DNA from: Tenacibaculum sp.
GTDB taxonomy: Bacteria; Bacteroidota; Bacteroidia; Flavobacteriales; Flavobacteriaceae
Assembly: GCA_022448525.1 (NCBI GenBank)
Contig: JAKVCX010000010.1
Span: forward strand, 62,001 to 126,000
Direction of reading: 5' to 3'
DNA: 64,000 nt
The notes below the pieces were generated by a model that saw only the letters and a program-made list of their open reading frames with translations, did not search any database and was not told the origin of the DNA. Below, piece after piece: positions 25,501 through 34,569 of the stretch; the stretch's first letter is position 1; every line of letters starts with the position of its first letter. The position numbers and the translations under genes were made by a program.

Positions 25501-25995
25501 TTATTGATTGATGTTATAAGTAAGTACTATAGATTTATTCTCTGTTAATTCTTCTGATTCTAGAGTTAAACCTTTAGAGCCAGCATCATTTTTTAATTTC
25601 TTGTAAACCAATTCTTGAATAACATTACCATATTCCGTTTCTATTTGGGATACTAATTCTTGAGCCTTTTCTTCATTTGCTCCAATAAAAAACATATCAA
25701 TAGCTTTACGATTAGGATTGAATACGCACTCTATTTGAACATCATCAATCTCTGACAAAACATGATTTTTAGCATTTAATCTCGCATTATTTGATAAATT
25801 ATTCAATGCAGATTTAACGATGTTTATCTTTCTAAAAATAGAAGGATAAATTACGGTGTTATTTATAGTTGAAGTTTTAGTTTCAAGATTAGATAACAAT
25901 TTTTCAGCCACAGCTCCTACAGCGATACTACCAACAGAAACTCCCGCTGCTCCTAAAAGAGCACTTGCTCCTCCAATTACGACTACTACACTCAT
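25501..25995 (-). CDS. DUF1257/Ycf35-like protein with hydrophobic Gly-rich N-terminus (164 aa)
   Basis: A 164-residue protein. The last 110 residues follow the DUF1257 plan: a beta strand and helix (FRKINIVKSALNNLSNNARL), a strand pair (VQIECVFNPNRKAIDMFFIG) and the final helix and strands (SQIETEYGNVIQELVYKKLK, then LTLESEELTENKSIVLTYNI), which match the Y-x-x-x-x-V/L pattern and GF-x-V-x-E-E end of Ycf35-type proteins. Unusually, residues 1-33 form a glycine- and valine-rich hydrophobic segment (GGASALLGAAGVSVGSIAVG) that could insert in or lie on the membrane. It sits between the AAA+ gene and the DUF2997 gene. The family call rests on pattern and neighbours and is moderate. Confidence 0.65.
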   Translation of the reverse strand: MSVVVVIGGASALLGAAGVSVGSIAVGAVAEKLLSNLETKTSTINNTVIYPSIFRKINIVKSALNNLSNNARLNAKNHVLSEIDDVQIECVFNPNRKAIDMFFIGANEEKAQELVSQIETEYGNVIQELVYKKLKNDAGSKGLTLESEELTENKSIVLTYNINQ

Positions 25996-26013
25996 TATAA
26001 TTACTTTTTCCTT

Positions 26014-27687
26014 TTAAAAATCTATTGTTCTTCCTCCTCTTCTTGGCTGGCTATTTGGTGATGGTTTAAAATCATCAAAACTATCTTTGTCAACAACTAC
26101 AGCTTCTTCAATGAATTCATTGTCATTAATGGTTGTTGCTGATACAGCTCTAACATTTGCCCATTGTCGAATTGCCTCAATATTTTCTGCTTGAGTAACT
26201 TTTAAAGGAACCGTATTTTCAATAGATTTTTCAAAATCTTCAAAGGTTAGTTTTCTTCGTTGATCAAAAGCTTCGAATAATGCAGAAATAACTACTTGTT
26301 CAATTTCAGCTCCTGTAAAACCTTCAGTTTTTTCTACAAGAATATCAAGATATTTCTGCTCACTAAAATCAGCTTCTAAAACTTCTTTGTTCTTTAATTT
26401 TTTACGCAAATGCACTTTAAAAATTGCAGCTCTTTCAACTTTAGTTGGCAAATCGACAAAGAAGATTTCATCAAAACGTCCTTTTCGCATTAATTCAGGA
26501 GGCAATAAATCAATTTTGTTAGCTGTTGCAACAACGAAAACAAACTTTTGTTTCTCCTGCATCCAACTTAAAAAAGTTCCAAAAATACGAGTTGAAGTAC
26601 CACTATCTCCAGAAGAACCAATTCCCGTAAATCCTTTTTCAATCTCATCAATCCATAATACACACGGCGCAATTGCTTCTGCAGTTTGAATTACCTTTCT
26701 CATATTAGCTTCACTGCTTCCTACAATTCCACCAAAAACACTTCCAACATCAAATCTCAGCAATGGTAAATTCCATTCGGAACTTAATGATTTCGCTATT
26801 AACGATTTTCCACAACCTGGAACCCCAGTAATTAAAACTCCTTTGGGCGAAGGAAGATTATATTGTTTTGCTACACTTCCCCAAGAATTAGATCTTTTAT
26901 AAATCCAATTTTTAATATTATTTAAACCTCCAACGCTTTTCATATCTATTTTTGGAGATAAAAACTCAAGAATACCAGATCTTTTTATCAGTTGTTTTTT
27001 CTCTTCCTTTATCGCTTCAATATCACTCAAACTTAAAGTACCATCTCTTGTGATTGCTAATGCCAATGCATTCTCAGCCTCATGTAAAGTTAGTCCTGAT
27101 GCAGCATCACTTAGTTTCTTCAAATCTTCATTATCGACTCGAAGCTTTAATTTTTCGTTGTCTTTATTCGCATCTATAATATTCTTGTATACTTTCTGAA
27201 TTTCCTCATTATTTGGCAATTCAAAATCCATCAAACAAATTTGCTTTGACAAATCATCCGGAACAAAAATATCATGACCAACGATTATTATTGTCTTAGA
27301 ATACTCTGACATTTTGAGCTGATAAACCAAATCTTTAATTTTTCTAATTAAGACTTGATTTGGATGATTTTCACAACATCGCTTTAAATCAAAATATAAA
27401 TCTTTTAAAATGAAAACTGCATCTTCCTTGTAATTTTCAATATACTCAAGTATGCTTATTGCATTCTTAATATCTGGTTTTACAACTTTTCCATTATTCT
27501 CTATTCCTTTTGTAACACTCCATTGAAAAACTTCTTTTTTATACTTAAAATGATTTTTTTCATTTACCATTTGATCAATTAATTCAATAAGTCTTTCTTC
27601 TTCCCAAGTAGTAATATATAATATTGGGAATCGAGCTTTGATATGATTCACTAAAGATTGTTCAAACTGAAGATATTGTGATTTCAT
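26014..27687 (-). CDS. Ycf46-like AAA+ ATPase, first gene of the six-gene cluster
   Basis: A 557-residue AAA+ protein of the Ycf46/FtsH-Cdc48-like group. The N-terminal half (about 1-235) is a degenerate AAA-like domain (LVNHIKARFPILYITTWEEE, then VFILKDL and IIIVGHD strands) without Walker motifs, as in Ycf46. The active AAA+ domain has Walker A GVPGCGKS (288-295), Walker B VLWIDE (343-348), sensor 1 Asn390, arginine fingers Arg401/Arg404 and the sensor-2 region GFTGAEIEQ (456-464). After residue 520 a flexible acidic tail ends in R-R-G-G-R-T-I-D-F, shared with both membrane proteins of the cluster. It has no membrane segment, protease or DNA-binding domain. It probably remodels or recruits a partner, with DUF1257/DUF2997 proteins as cofactors; this is inference. 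Confidence 0.88.
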   Translation of the reverse strand: MKSQYLQFEQSLVNHIKARFPILYITTWEEERLIELIDQMVNEKNHFKYKKEVFQWSVTKGIENNGKVVKPDIKNAISILEYIENYKEDAVFILKDLYFDLKRCCENHPNQVLIRKIKDLVYQLKMSEYSKTIIIVGHDIFVPDDLSKQICLMDFELPNNEEIQKVYKNIIDANKDNEKLKLRVDNEDLKKLSDAASGLTLHEAENALALAITRDGTLSLSDIEAIKEEKKQLIKRSGILEFLSPKIDMKSVGGLNNIKNWIYKRSNSWGSVAKQYNLPSPKGVLITGVPGCGKSLIAKSLSSEWNLPLLRFDVGSVFGGIVGSSEANMRKVIQTAEAIAPCVLWIDEIEKGFTGIGSSGDSGTSTRIFGTFLSWMQEKQKFVFVVATANKIDLLPPELMRKGRFDEIFFVDLPTKVERAAIFKVHLRKKLKNKEVLEADFSEQKYLDILVEKTEGFTGAEIEQVVISALFEAFDQRRKLTFEDFEKSIENTVPLKVTQAENIEAIRQWANVRAVSATTINDNEFIEEAVVVDKDSFDDFKPSPNSQPRRGGRTIDF

Positions 27688-27833
27688 TGCGATTTTTTGT
27701 TGATTCTGCTATAAAACTACTTAATAAGAACTTATTTTAAAAGGAATATCAATATCTTTTTCAAACCATTTCTTTCGTAAGAATTAAAAGTGGATAACGA
27801 CATAAAACAAAAACTAAAATTCAGAATTTATCC

Positions 27834-29054
27834 ATGAAAAGATCTAAACTTACTATACCGAACGATAAAGGATATCAACTTAATGCATTTTTAGAATTAC
27901 CTGCCAATCAGAAACCGGAATTCTATGCAATTTTTGCGCACTGTTTTACGTGTACAAGTTCTTTAAATGCAGTTAAAAACATAAGTAGAGTTCTAACTAA
28001 TTATGGTTTCGGAGTTGTACGTTTTGATTTTACAGGTTTAGGTAAAAGTGAGGGAGAATTTCATGAAAGTCATTTTTCAGCTAATGTGACGGATTTAATT
28101 GCTGTGAGTAACTACATGGAAGAACATTTTCAAGCTCCTTCCCTATTGGTTGGTCATTCTCTTGGTGGAGCGGCTGTAATTACGGCAGCTTCAAAGTTAA
28201 CTTCTGTAAAAGCTATTGCAACTATTGGTGCTCCTGCTGATGTTGAACATGTTACACACTTATTTTCTCACGGAATTAATGAAGTTCAAGAAAAGGGAGA
28301 GGTTGATATTAATATTGGTGGAAGGCCATTCAAAATAAATAGAGATTTCGTAGATAATTTCACCAAAACAGATTTACCTGAGATCGTTAGAAGTTTGAGA
28401 AAGCCAATCTTAATTATGCATTCTCCAATCGATAGAATTGTTGGAATAAAAAATGCTGAAAAAATCTATGTAAACGCGCATCATCCAAAGAGTTTTGTAA
28501 CCTTAGATAATGCCGATCATCTATTAACTAACTCTGAGGATAGTAAATATGCTGGAAATGTAATTGGAACTTGGGTACAACGATATTTTCCAAAGAAAAC
28601 TATTCAAAAATTAGACGCTGATCAAGATCAAGCTGTTGGACATTTGAATTTAATAGAAGATAATTTCACAACTAAAATTCAAGCTAGTAATCATAACTTA
28701 ATTGCTGATGAACCTGAAAGTGTTGATGGAGACGATTTTGGTCCTTCTCCATTCGATCTCTTAAACGCAGCGCTTATTGCCTGTACAACAATGACTTTAA
28801 AAATGTATGCGAATAGAAAGCAGTGGGATTTACAAGAAGTATATGTTTATGTGACTCGAGTGAAGAAATCAAGTGAAGAATTAGGAATCACTTCAGAAAA
28901 ATTGAATCGACACGATTTCTTTACCAAAAAGATTAAATTGGTTGGTAACTTGGATGAAAAACAAAAAGCTCGTTTACTAGAAATTGCAGCAAAATGTCCG
29001 GTTCATAAAACATTGGAAAACCAGGCGTACTTTGAATCTAGTTTAATTGATTAG
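27834..29054 (+). CDS. Bifunctional alpha/beta hydrolase-OsmC family protein
   Basis: A 406-residue fusion. Residues about 1-255 are an alpha/beta hydrolase with nucleophile elbow GHSLGG (about 105-110), an acid in the PIDRIVG segment and the catalytic histidine in NADHLL. Residues about 270-406 are an OsmC-type peroxide reductase domain with the two expected cysteines, one in LIACTTMTLKMYA and one in AAKCPVHKTLE. OsmC proteins reduce organic hydroperoxides; the paired hydrolase may release the substrate from an ester. The gene is divergent from the AAA+ cluster and 30 bases upstream of selO, probably one transcript. Confidence 0.93.
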   Translation: MKRSKLTIPNDKGYQLNAFLELPANQKPEFYAIFAHCFTCTSSLNAVKNISRVLTNYGFGVVRFDFTGLGKSEGEFHESHFSANVTDLIAVSNYMEEHFQAPSLLVGHSLGGAAVITAASKLTSVKAIATIGAPADVEHVTHLFSHGINEVQEKGEVDINIGGRPFKINRDFVDNFTKTDLPEIVRSLRKPILIMHSPIDRIVGIKNAEKIYVNAHHPKSFVTLDNADHLLTNSEDSKYAGNVIGTWVQRYFPKKTIQKLDADQDQAVGHLNLIEDNFTTKIQASNHNLIADEPESVDGDDFGPSPFDLLNAALIACTTMTLKMYANRKQWDLQEVYVYVTRVKKSSEELGITSEKLNRHDFFTKKIKLVGNLDEKQKARLLEIAAKCPVHKTLENQAYFESSLID

Positions 29055-29084
29055 ACGTATCTTTATAGTTCCTAAAAATAGTCC

Positions 29085-30647
29085 ATGATTTTTAACCTTA
29101 ACGACACGTTTAACAAAGAACTTCCTGCTGATATTACTCAGGAAAATTCAAGAAGACAAGTATATAATGCTTGTTATTCTTTTGTTACTCCAAAGCAAAC
29201 TTTGAATCCTAAACTGATTCATTTTTCAGATGATTTCATTCATGAAGTTGGAATTACAAAAGAGGATACTCAGAATGAAGAATTTCTTAAGGTATTTTCT
29301 GGAAATAAAGTGTTGAAAAATACGCATCCTTATGCAATGTGTTATGGTGGACATCAATTTGGTCATTGGGCTGGACAATTAGGAGATGGTAGAGCAATTA
29401 ATCTATTTGAAATTGATCATAAAGATAAACATTGGACTTTTCAATTAAAAGGTGCAGGTGAAACTCCGTATTCAAGAACTGCGGATGGATTGGCCGTTTT
29501 ACGTTCTTCAATAAGAGAACATTTATGCAGCGAAGCCATGCATTATTTAGGTGTTCCAACTACTAGATCTTTAACACTAAGTTTAACTGGAGATCAAGTA
29601 ATGAGAGACATTATGTACAATGGAAACGCTGCTTATGAAAAAGGAGCTGTAGTTTGTAGAGTAGCTCCTAGTTTTATTCGTTTTGGAAATTTTGAAATTT
29701 TTGCGGCAAGACAAGATAGTGAAACTCTTAAAAAGCTTGCTGATTACACTATCGATCATTTTTATTCAAACATTACCTCAACAGGAAAACAAAAGTATTT
29801 AGATTTTCTAACGGAAGTTCGAAATAGAACTATCGATATGATTGTTCATTGGCAACGTGTTGGATTTGTTCATGGTGTAATGAATACTGATAATTTATCT
29901 ATTCTTGGATTGACAATTGACTATGGACCTTATGGATGGTTAGAAGGGTTTGATTATGAATGGACTCCGAATACCACTGATGCACAAAACAAAAGATATC
30001 GTTTTGGTAATCAACCATACATTGCCATGTGGAATTTATACAAACTTGCTAATGCCTTATATCCGTTAATTGAAGAAGTAGATCCGTTACAAGCAATATT
30101 GAATGAATATGAAGCTATGTATTTAAAACAGTATGAGGTTATGATGAAACAAAAATTAGGCTTGGATACTAAATCAGATTATGCTTCCCTTGTTTCTGGC
30201 ATTGAGAAAACATTGCAATTAATTGAAACGGATTACACTATATTTTTCAGAAAACTATCATTGGTTACTAAAAACGATACTCCAGCAAGTGCAATATTGA
30301 AAATATCGGATGCTTTTTACAACGAAGAAGAACTTCAAAAAGAAAGTAAAAAACAGTGGTTATCTTGGTTTGCTCAGTATATTGAAACTATACAATCATT
30401 GGATTCAACAGATGAAGAAAGAGCTGCACGAATGAATACTGTAAATCCGAAATATGTTTTACGAAATTACATGGCACAATTAGCAATTGATGATGCGGAT
30501 AAAGGAAACTATGATTTAATTGACGAATTATATCAACTGCTGAAAAATCCATATGATGAACAACCAACTTATGAGAAGTGGTTTGCCAAACGTCCGGAAT
30601 GGGCCCGTCATAAAGTTGGTTGCTCAATGTTATCTTGTAGTTCCTAA
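29085..30647 (+). CDS. selO: Protein adenylyltransferase SelO
   Basis: A 520-residue pseudokinase-fold enzyme that transfers AMP to protein hydroxyls (AMPylation) and is linked to redox stress. The family signature AMCYGGHQFGHWAGQLGDGR is at about residues 84-103, followed by LKGAGETPYSRTADG and the RVGFVHGVMNTDN active-site region. The tail GCSMLSCSS carries the cysteine where animal SelO has selenocysteine. It follows the hydrolase-OsmC fusion, a fitting redox neighbour. Confidence 0.95.
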   Translation: MIFNLNDTFNKELPADITQENSRRQVYNACYSFVTPKQTLNPKLIHFSDDFIHEVGITKEDTQNEEFLKVFSGNKVLKNTHPYAMCYGGHQFGHWAGQLGDGRAINLFEIDHKDKHWTFQLKGAGETPYSRTADGLAVLRSSIREHLCSEAMHYLGVPTTRSLTLSLTGDQVMRDIMYNGNAAYEKGAVVCRVAPSFIRFGNFEIFAARQDSETLKKLADYTIDHFYSNITSTGKQKYLDFLTEVRNRTIDMIVHWQRVGFVHGVMNTDNLSILGLTIDYGPYGWLEGFDYEWTPNTTDAQNKRYRFGNQPYIAMWNLYKLANALYPLIEEVDPLQAILNEYEAMYLKQYEVMMKQKLGLDTKSDYASLVSGIEKTLQLIETDYTIFFRKLSLVTKNDTPASAILKISDAFYNEEELQKESKKQWLSWFAQYIETIQSLDSTDEERAARMNTVNPKYVLRNYMAQLAIDDADKGNYDLIDELYQLLKNPYDEQPTYEKWFAKRPEWARHKVGCSMLSCSS

Positions 30648-30652
30648 GCTTA

Positions 30653-33600
30653 TTACTTAAGCACTATTTTCTTAACTATTTTACCTTTACCTGTATCGAG
30701 TTGTAAAATGTATAATCCAGTCGCTAACTTTTTCATTGGAACACTGTTATTTCCATTTCCAATAAAAGTAGAAGCAACTATTTTCTGCCCTGAAATATTG
30801 AATAAAGTTACATCAGTGTCGTCATAAATTCCTTTTACCTGAATGGTATTATGATCATCCACAAAAACCGTAACCGATTGTAAAGTAGCATCATCTACAT
30901 TTAAAACAGATTGACTTGTATGTAAGTAAAAACGTCCAGTTCCTGAAACATTCTCAGTTAACTGTTTAGTGTAATTAGAAGATCCATCTAACAATGTAAA
31001 AACTCCTTCAACTCGGTCTTCCAAGTACATTTCATATCCCGTAGGTAAATTCGAAGATTCGGCAGTAATTGTTATCGCCATATTTTCTGAAGCGTTAACT
31101 CCTAATGGAATAACTTCACTAAATGTATCATTTGCTAATGATTGAATGGCAAGCTTTTGTCCTTGACTATTTTCTACCAATTCTGAATAGATTATTAAAC
31201 CTGTACTTGCTCCATCAAAAATTGTAGAATCCCAACCATTATCCCATCCTGAAGTAGCTCCCTGAACGTATAAAATGTCTGTTTCCTTATCCGAATTACC
31301 ATCAACACTTAACTTCAACTTTATACTTGAATGATTTTGGTTAATTCCTTTGGCGAATGTATCTGATGACTGATGACTTTGTAAAGATTCAGGAAAACTA
31401 AAGTTTCCACCAGTCGTATTCGATCGTACAAAGAAACCTTGCCCTGGAGCAATGTAATAGATTCCATTTAAAATTGCCGATGCCTGATTTACTGTTGAAT
31501 ATTGACTCGTAGCTTGATTCCAGAACCAAATAGTTTCTTCCTCTAGAATTCCTGTATTTAAACTTAATAAGTTATTTGAACCTGTAGGAGAAGAGTGATT
31601 TGCAGTTACATAAGATGGGAAAGGATTTCCGATCAAATTAAAGCCATTTCCTCCTGGTCCACCATCAGCAATTGCAATTATAACATCATTTAAAGGCATG
31701 GCCCCACTAAATGAAACATCGGCAGCAGCAGTTAATTTTATTGAACGTCCTTCTCCACTAGCTAAACTTCCAGTTGTTGAGGCATTAGCATAAGTCCAAC
31801 CTGGAGTTGAATTATCATAATCTCCAATACCAATATTTCCTGATGAACCTGATGCTAAACTGTGATTACTAATTATATCTTGAATTGTTTCATTAGTAAC
31901 TGTTGATGAAACCAAATACCAATTTGTTGTTCCTAATGATCTGTTATAGGTCAAATCAAAACTAGTAGAGTTTTGTGCAATCAAAGAAGCTCCTGAATTC
32001 ACAGTTACAGTTCCTGAAGTTGTTAGATTTGTTCCTATTGTTAAAGATGCTCCTGGATCAAGAGTTAAATTTGCCACTGAAATACTTCCACTAGCACTAA
32101 CATCTTTACCTGATCCAATCATAACATTTGTATTACTTGGAACCATTACAAAACTCCAGTTCGATGTTGTATTCCAATCGCTATCAGTATTTCCTGTGAA
32201 AATATTTGTAGTTCCTGCAATATGAAATCCAATATTGGTAAATGTATCTGAAGCGAAAGAATCCCATTCAGCAGCAGAATATGTTGTTGTTGGTCCACTA
32301 ACCGTTGATTTTCTAACTAAAGTCGTATTGATTGCAAAATTCCCTGAACCTCCATCAAAAGTTCCAATAATATCAATAAGTACGTCATTTTTAAACAATC
32401 CTACTGGATCATTTCCATTAAAGGATAATTCGGAAGCATTTGAGGTTTGATTTGCTTTGTTTGTAATATCTGCAGAAGCGCCAGAATTGGCAACTACATG
32501 AACATTTCCATTGCCTAAATTCCCTGTTAAGGATAAACCACTAGACCAAGCTCCTGCTCCATTAGTTTGTCTTTTTATAGAATACATACTTAAATCAACT
32601 GTACTTCCCGTATAATTTGCTATTTCTAATGCTTTGTTTACAGAAGATCCTTCAATATATTCCGAGAAAAATAGTTCTGAAGCAAATCCAGTTTGTACTG
32701 CAGTTGTTACCATGATTTGAGTACTTGAAACAGAAGTATTTCCTGCTGCATCATAAGCCTGAACAGTAACATTATATGTTGTCGAACCTGTTAAACCCGT
32801 TGCATTGTAACTCGTTGTATTCGATGTTCCTACTTGAACATTATTTAATAGAATATTATATCCAGTAACCGCTGTATTATCTGTAGAAGCCGACCAAGAA
32901 ACCGTAAACGAAGTTGAAGCAATATTTGAAGAAGCTAATCCCGTTGGAACTGTTGGTGCTTCAGTATCGCCTCCGCCACCTCCGCCGAATAGATCTTCGG
33001 CTTGTGGTCCACCCCAAATTTCTGTTGCAAAAGCTGGATTATCTATAAATGGATTTCTATTTCCTTGTGCATAAGTTCCTGCACTATCATGATACGCATT
33101 TCGTTGTTTTTCAAAATCAGAAACAGGATCTTCCGCATTCCAATCAAGAAATAAGTCTATCATATCATCTGGAGTCGAAGAACTACTTCCAACACCCAAC
33201 AAAGTTGGTAAACATTGATTTCCATATCGTAAGTACATATACATTGCAATTCTTGCTACATCTCCTTTCCATTCGTCTCCAGGATACCAACCTCCGGTAA
33301 CTGAACCTGAATTTCCTGATCCATCTGCAAATAATTGGTTACTTCTTGAAGAGTTTGTTTGCACATCACAAGGCCTTAAGTTGTGAGCATCAGAATATGG
33401 TGGACCACTTGTTCCAGAAGCATCTAAATCTGGATTAGCGAGAGAATTTGGAAAAACATGCTCTCTGTTCCATTGTCCATTAGTACCTCCATTATTGTTA
33501 ATCCCTCTGGTTCGAGAAGTTATTCCTGACGCGCTGTAACCATATATCAATAATACTTCAGAACTATTTGAAGGATTTACATCCGTTATTTTTGATGCAT

Positions 33601-33775
33601 CCCAAATATTTGAATAAGACAAACTATTGGTATGTGTATTAATAATCTTTGTAGCTAATTCATTTTTTAAACTAACTCCAGTTAGGTTCAAATTAACATC
33701 ATTATAATAAGTAGGAATTTGTGCTGATACTTTTATTATAACAAGTAACAGTGATAGAAGTAATAATTTCTTCAT
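30653..33775 (-). CDS. Secreted endonuclease I with Fn3, lamin-tail and T9SS sorting domains
   Basis: A 1040-residue exported nuclease. After a signal peptide (about 1-18) the endonuclease I domain (EndA/Bsn type, about 20-260) carries WNREHVFPNS (His106) and DAHNLRP (129-135), the beta-beta-alpha metal active site. A fibronectin type III domain (about 273-358), a lamin-tail domain (about 365-500, SELFFSEYIEGSSVNKALEI), and a beta-rich region (about 520-950) follow; the last 80 residues are a type A T9SS sorting domain (GLYILQLDTGKGKIVKK). It probably degrades extracellular DNA for nutrient or matrix use. A good TTG-N20-TACTTTTG promoter stands upstream. Confidence 0.93.
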   Translation of the reverse strand: MKKLLLLSLLLVIIKVSAQIPTYYNDVNLNLTGVSLKNELATKIINTHTNSLSYSNIWDASKITDVNPSNSSEVLLIYGYSASGITSRTRGINNNGGTNGQWNREHVFPNSLANPDLDASGTSGPPYSDAHNLRPCDVQTNSSRSNQLFADGSGNSGSVTGGWYPGDEWKGDVARIAMYMYLRYGNQCLPTLLGVGSSSSTPDDMIDLFLDWNAEDPVSDFEKQRNAYHDSAGTYAQGNRNPFIDNPAFATEIWGGPQAEDLFGGGGGGDTEAPTVPTGLASSNIASTSFTVSWSASTDNTAVTGYNILLNNVQVGTSNTTSYNATGLTGSTTYNVTVQAYDAAGNTSVSSTQIMVTTAVQTGFASELFFSEYIEGSSVNKALEIANYTGSTVDLSMYSIKRQTNGAGAWSSGLSLTGNLGNGNVHVVANSGASADITNKANQTSNASELSFNGNDPVGLFKNDVLIDIIGTFDGGSGNFAINTTLVRKSTVSGPTTTYSAAEWDSFASDTFTNIGFHIAGTTNIFTGNTDSDWNTTSNWSFVMVPSNTNVMIGSGKDVSASGSISVANLTLDPGASLTIGTNLTTSGTVTVNSGASLIAQNSTSFDLTYNRSLGTTNWYLVSSTVTNETIQDIISNHSLASGSSGNIGIGDYDNSTPGWTYANASTTGSLASGEGRSIKLTAAADVSFSGAMPLNDVIIAIADGGPGGNGFNLIGNPFPSYVTANHSSPTGSNNLLSLNTGILEEETIWFWNQATSQYSTVNQASAILNGIYYIAPGQGFFVRSNTTGGNFSFPESLQSHQSSDTFAKGINQNHSSIKLKLSVDGNSDKETDILYVQGATSGWDNGWDSTIFDGASTGLIIYSELVENSQGQKLAIQSLANDTFSEVIPLGVNASENMAITITAESSNLPTGYEMYLEDRVEGVFTLLDGSSNYTKQLTENVSGTGRFYLHTSQSVLNVDDATLQSVTVFVDDHNTIQVKGIYDDTDVTLFNISGQKIVASTFIGNGNNSVPMKKLATGLYILQLDTGKGKIVKKIVLK

Positions 33776-33801
33776 CTTTTTATTGGGGTTTTATTGCCCA
33801 A

Positions 33802-33832
33802 CAAAAGTATAATTTAAATTCAATATTTTCAA
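33802..33832 (-). promoter_or_regulatory. Promoter of the endonuclease gene
   Basis: On the minus strand TTG (33832-33830) is followed after exactly 20 bases by TACTTTTG (33809-33802), matching the Bacteroidota sigma-ABfr -33/-7 consensus TTG-N17-23-TAnnTTTG. The leader that follows holds AACCCC just before the ATG. Confidence 0.7.
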
Positions 33833-33928
33833 TAACACACTAAATATCAATATTCAGCAAAACATTTAGATAAGTAATTTGTATACATCATTCAGTAAAA
33901 TGTATACTTTCTAAAGGAACCTCAAGAC

Positions 33929-33936
33929 TAATTTTG
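33929..33936 (+). promoter_or_regulatory. Promoter -7 box of the START-domain gene
   Basis: TAATTTTG matches TAnnTTTG and ends 24 bases before the ATG; the promoter is divergent from that of the endonuclease. Confidence 0.5.
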
Positions 33937-33960
33937 TGGTGTAATTAAAACAATTATATC

Positions 33961-34563
33961 ATGAAAAAAATAATGTCAATCATATTAATTCTTTATTCAA
34001 CAGCTTTGCTAGCACAAAGAAATTGGAAGACAGAAACTTCGAAGGATGGAAAAGTTATCGTTAAAAGTGACATCATTAATACTGACAATGGAAAGGTAAT
34101 CTATTACATCGCAGAAACAACAGCAGACATTTCCTTAGAAAAAGCTGAAAAATGTTTAAGAGATTCTCAAACACATAAAAACTTCCTAGAAAATACGACT
34201 GAAAGTAAACAAGTCGAGAAAAGTTCAGAATCAAAATGGATAACATACTACTTTTTTGATGCGCCTTGGCCTATGCCAAACAGCGACGCTGTTCAAGAAT
34301 TTACTGTTACTAAAACATCAAATTCGCTTACAGTAAGCGGAACATCAAAACCAAAAGCTTACAAAAGCACCGATGTTAAAAGAATGAATAATTATGATAT
34401 CACTTATCATTTTGAAAAGTTAGAAAATCAAAAAACAAAACTTACCATAACAGCAAAATTTTCACCTGTAGGAAGAGTTCCTAAGTTTCTTTTAAAAGGA
34501 TGGTTTCCTAAAGGACCAGCTGGAATTGCAACACGATTAATAAACGAAATTTCAAAAAAATAA
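33961..34563 (+). CDS. Exported START-domain (lipid-binding) protein
   Basis: A 200-residue protein with a signal peptide (about 1-18, ending before QRNWKTE). The mature part reads as a START helix-grip domain: early strand NWKTETSKDGKVIVKS, TTADISLEKAEKCLRDSQTHKNFLENT helix region, KWITYYFFDAPWPMPNSDAV and the last helix GPAGIATRLINEISKK. START domains bind lipids or sterols in a hydrophobic tunnel. It is followed by a short-chain dehydrogenase six bases downstream in the same transcript. Ligand unknown. Confidence 0.8.
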   Translation: MKKIMSIILILYSTALLAQRNWKTETSKDGKVIVKSDIINTDNGKVIYYIAETTADISLEKAEKCLRDSQTHKNFLENTTESKQVEKSSESKWITYYFFDAPWPMPNSDAVQEFTVTKTSNSLTVSGTSKPKAYKSTDVKRMNNYDITYHFEKLENQKTKLTITAKFSPVGRVPKFLLKGWFPKGPAGIATRLINEISKK

Positions 34564-34569
34564 AATCAC

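Noticed and set aside
27723..27736. AATAAG-AA-CTTATT inverted repeat upstream of the AAA+ gene as an operator
   Set aside because: It is only 6 bp per arm in A/T-rich DNA, where such repeats arise often; no second copy was seen near related genes.
29085..30647. Selenocysteine at the C-terminus of SelO
   Set aside because: The C-terminal codons specify ordinary cysteine and serine before a single stop, with no in-frame TGA followed by coding sequence.
30620..30680. Possible terminator between selO and the nuclease gene
   Set aside because: The GCTTA/TAAGC pairing is only 5-6 bp without a T run, and it lies across both stop codons; too weak to list.
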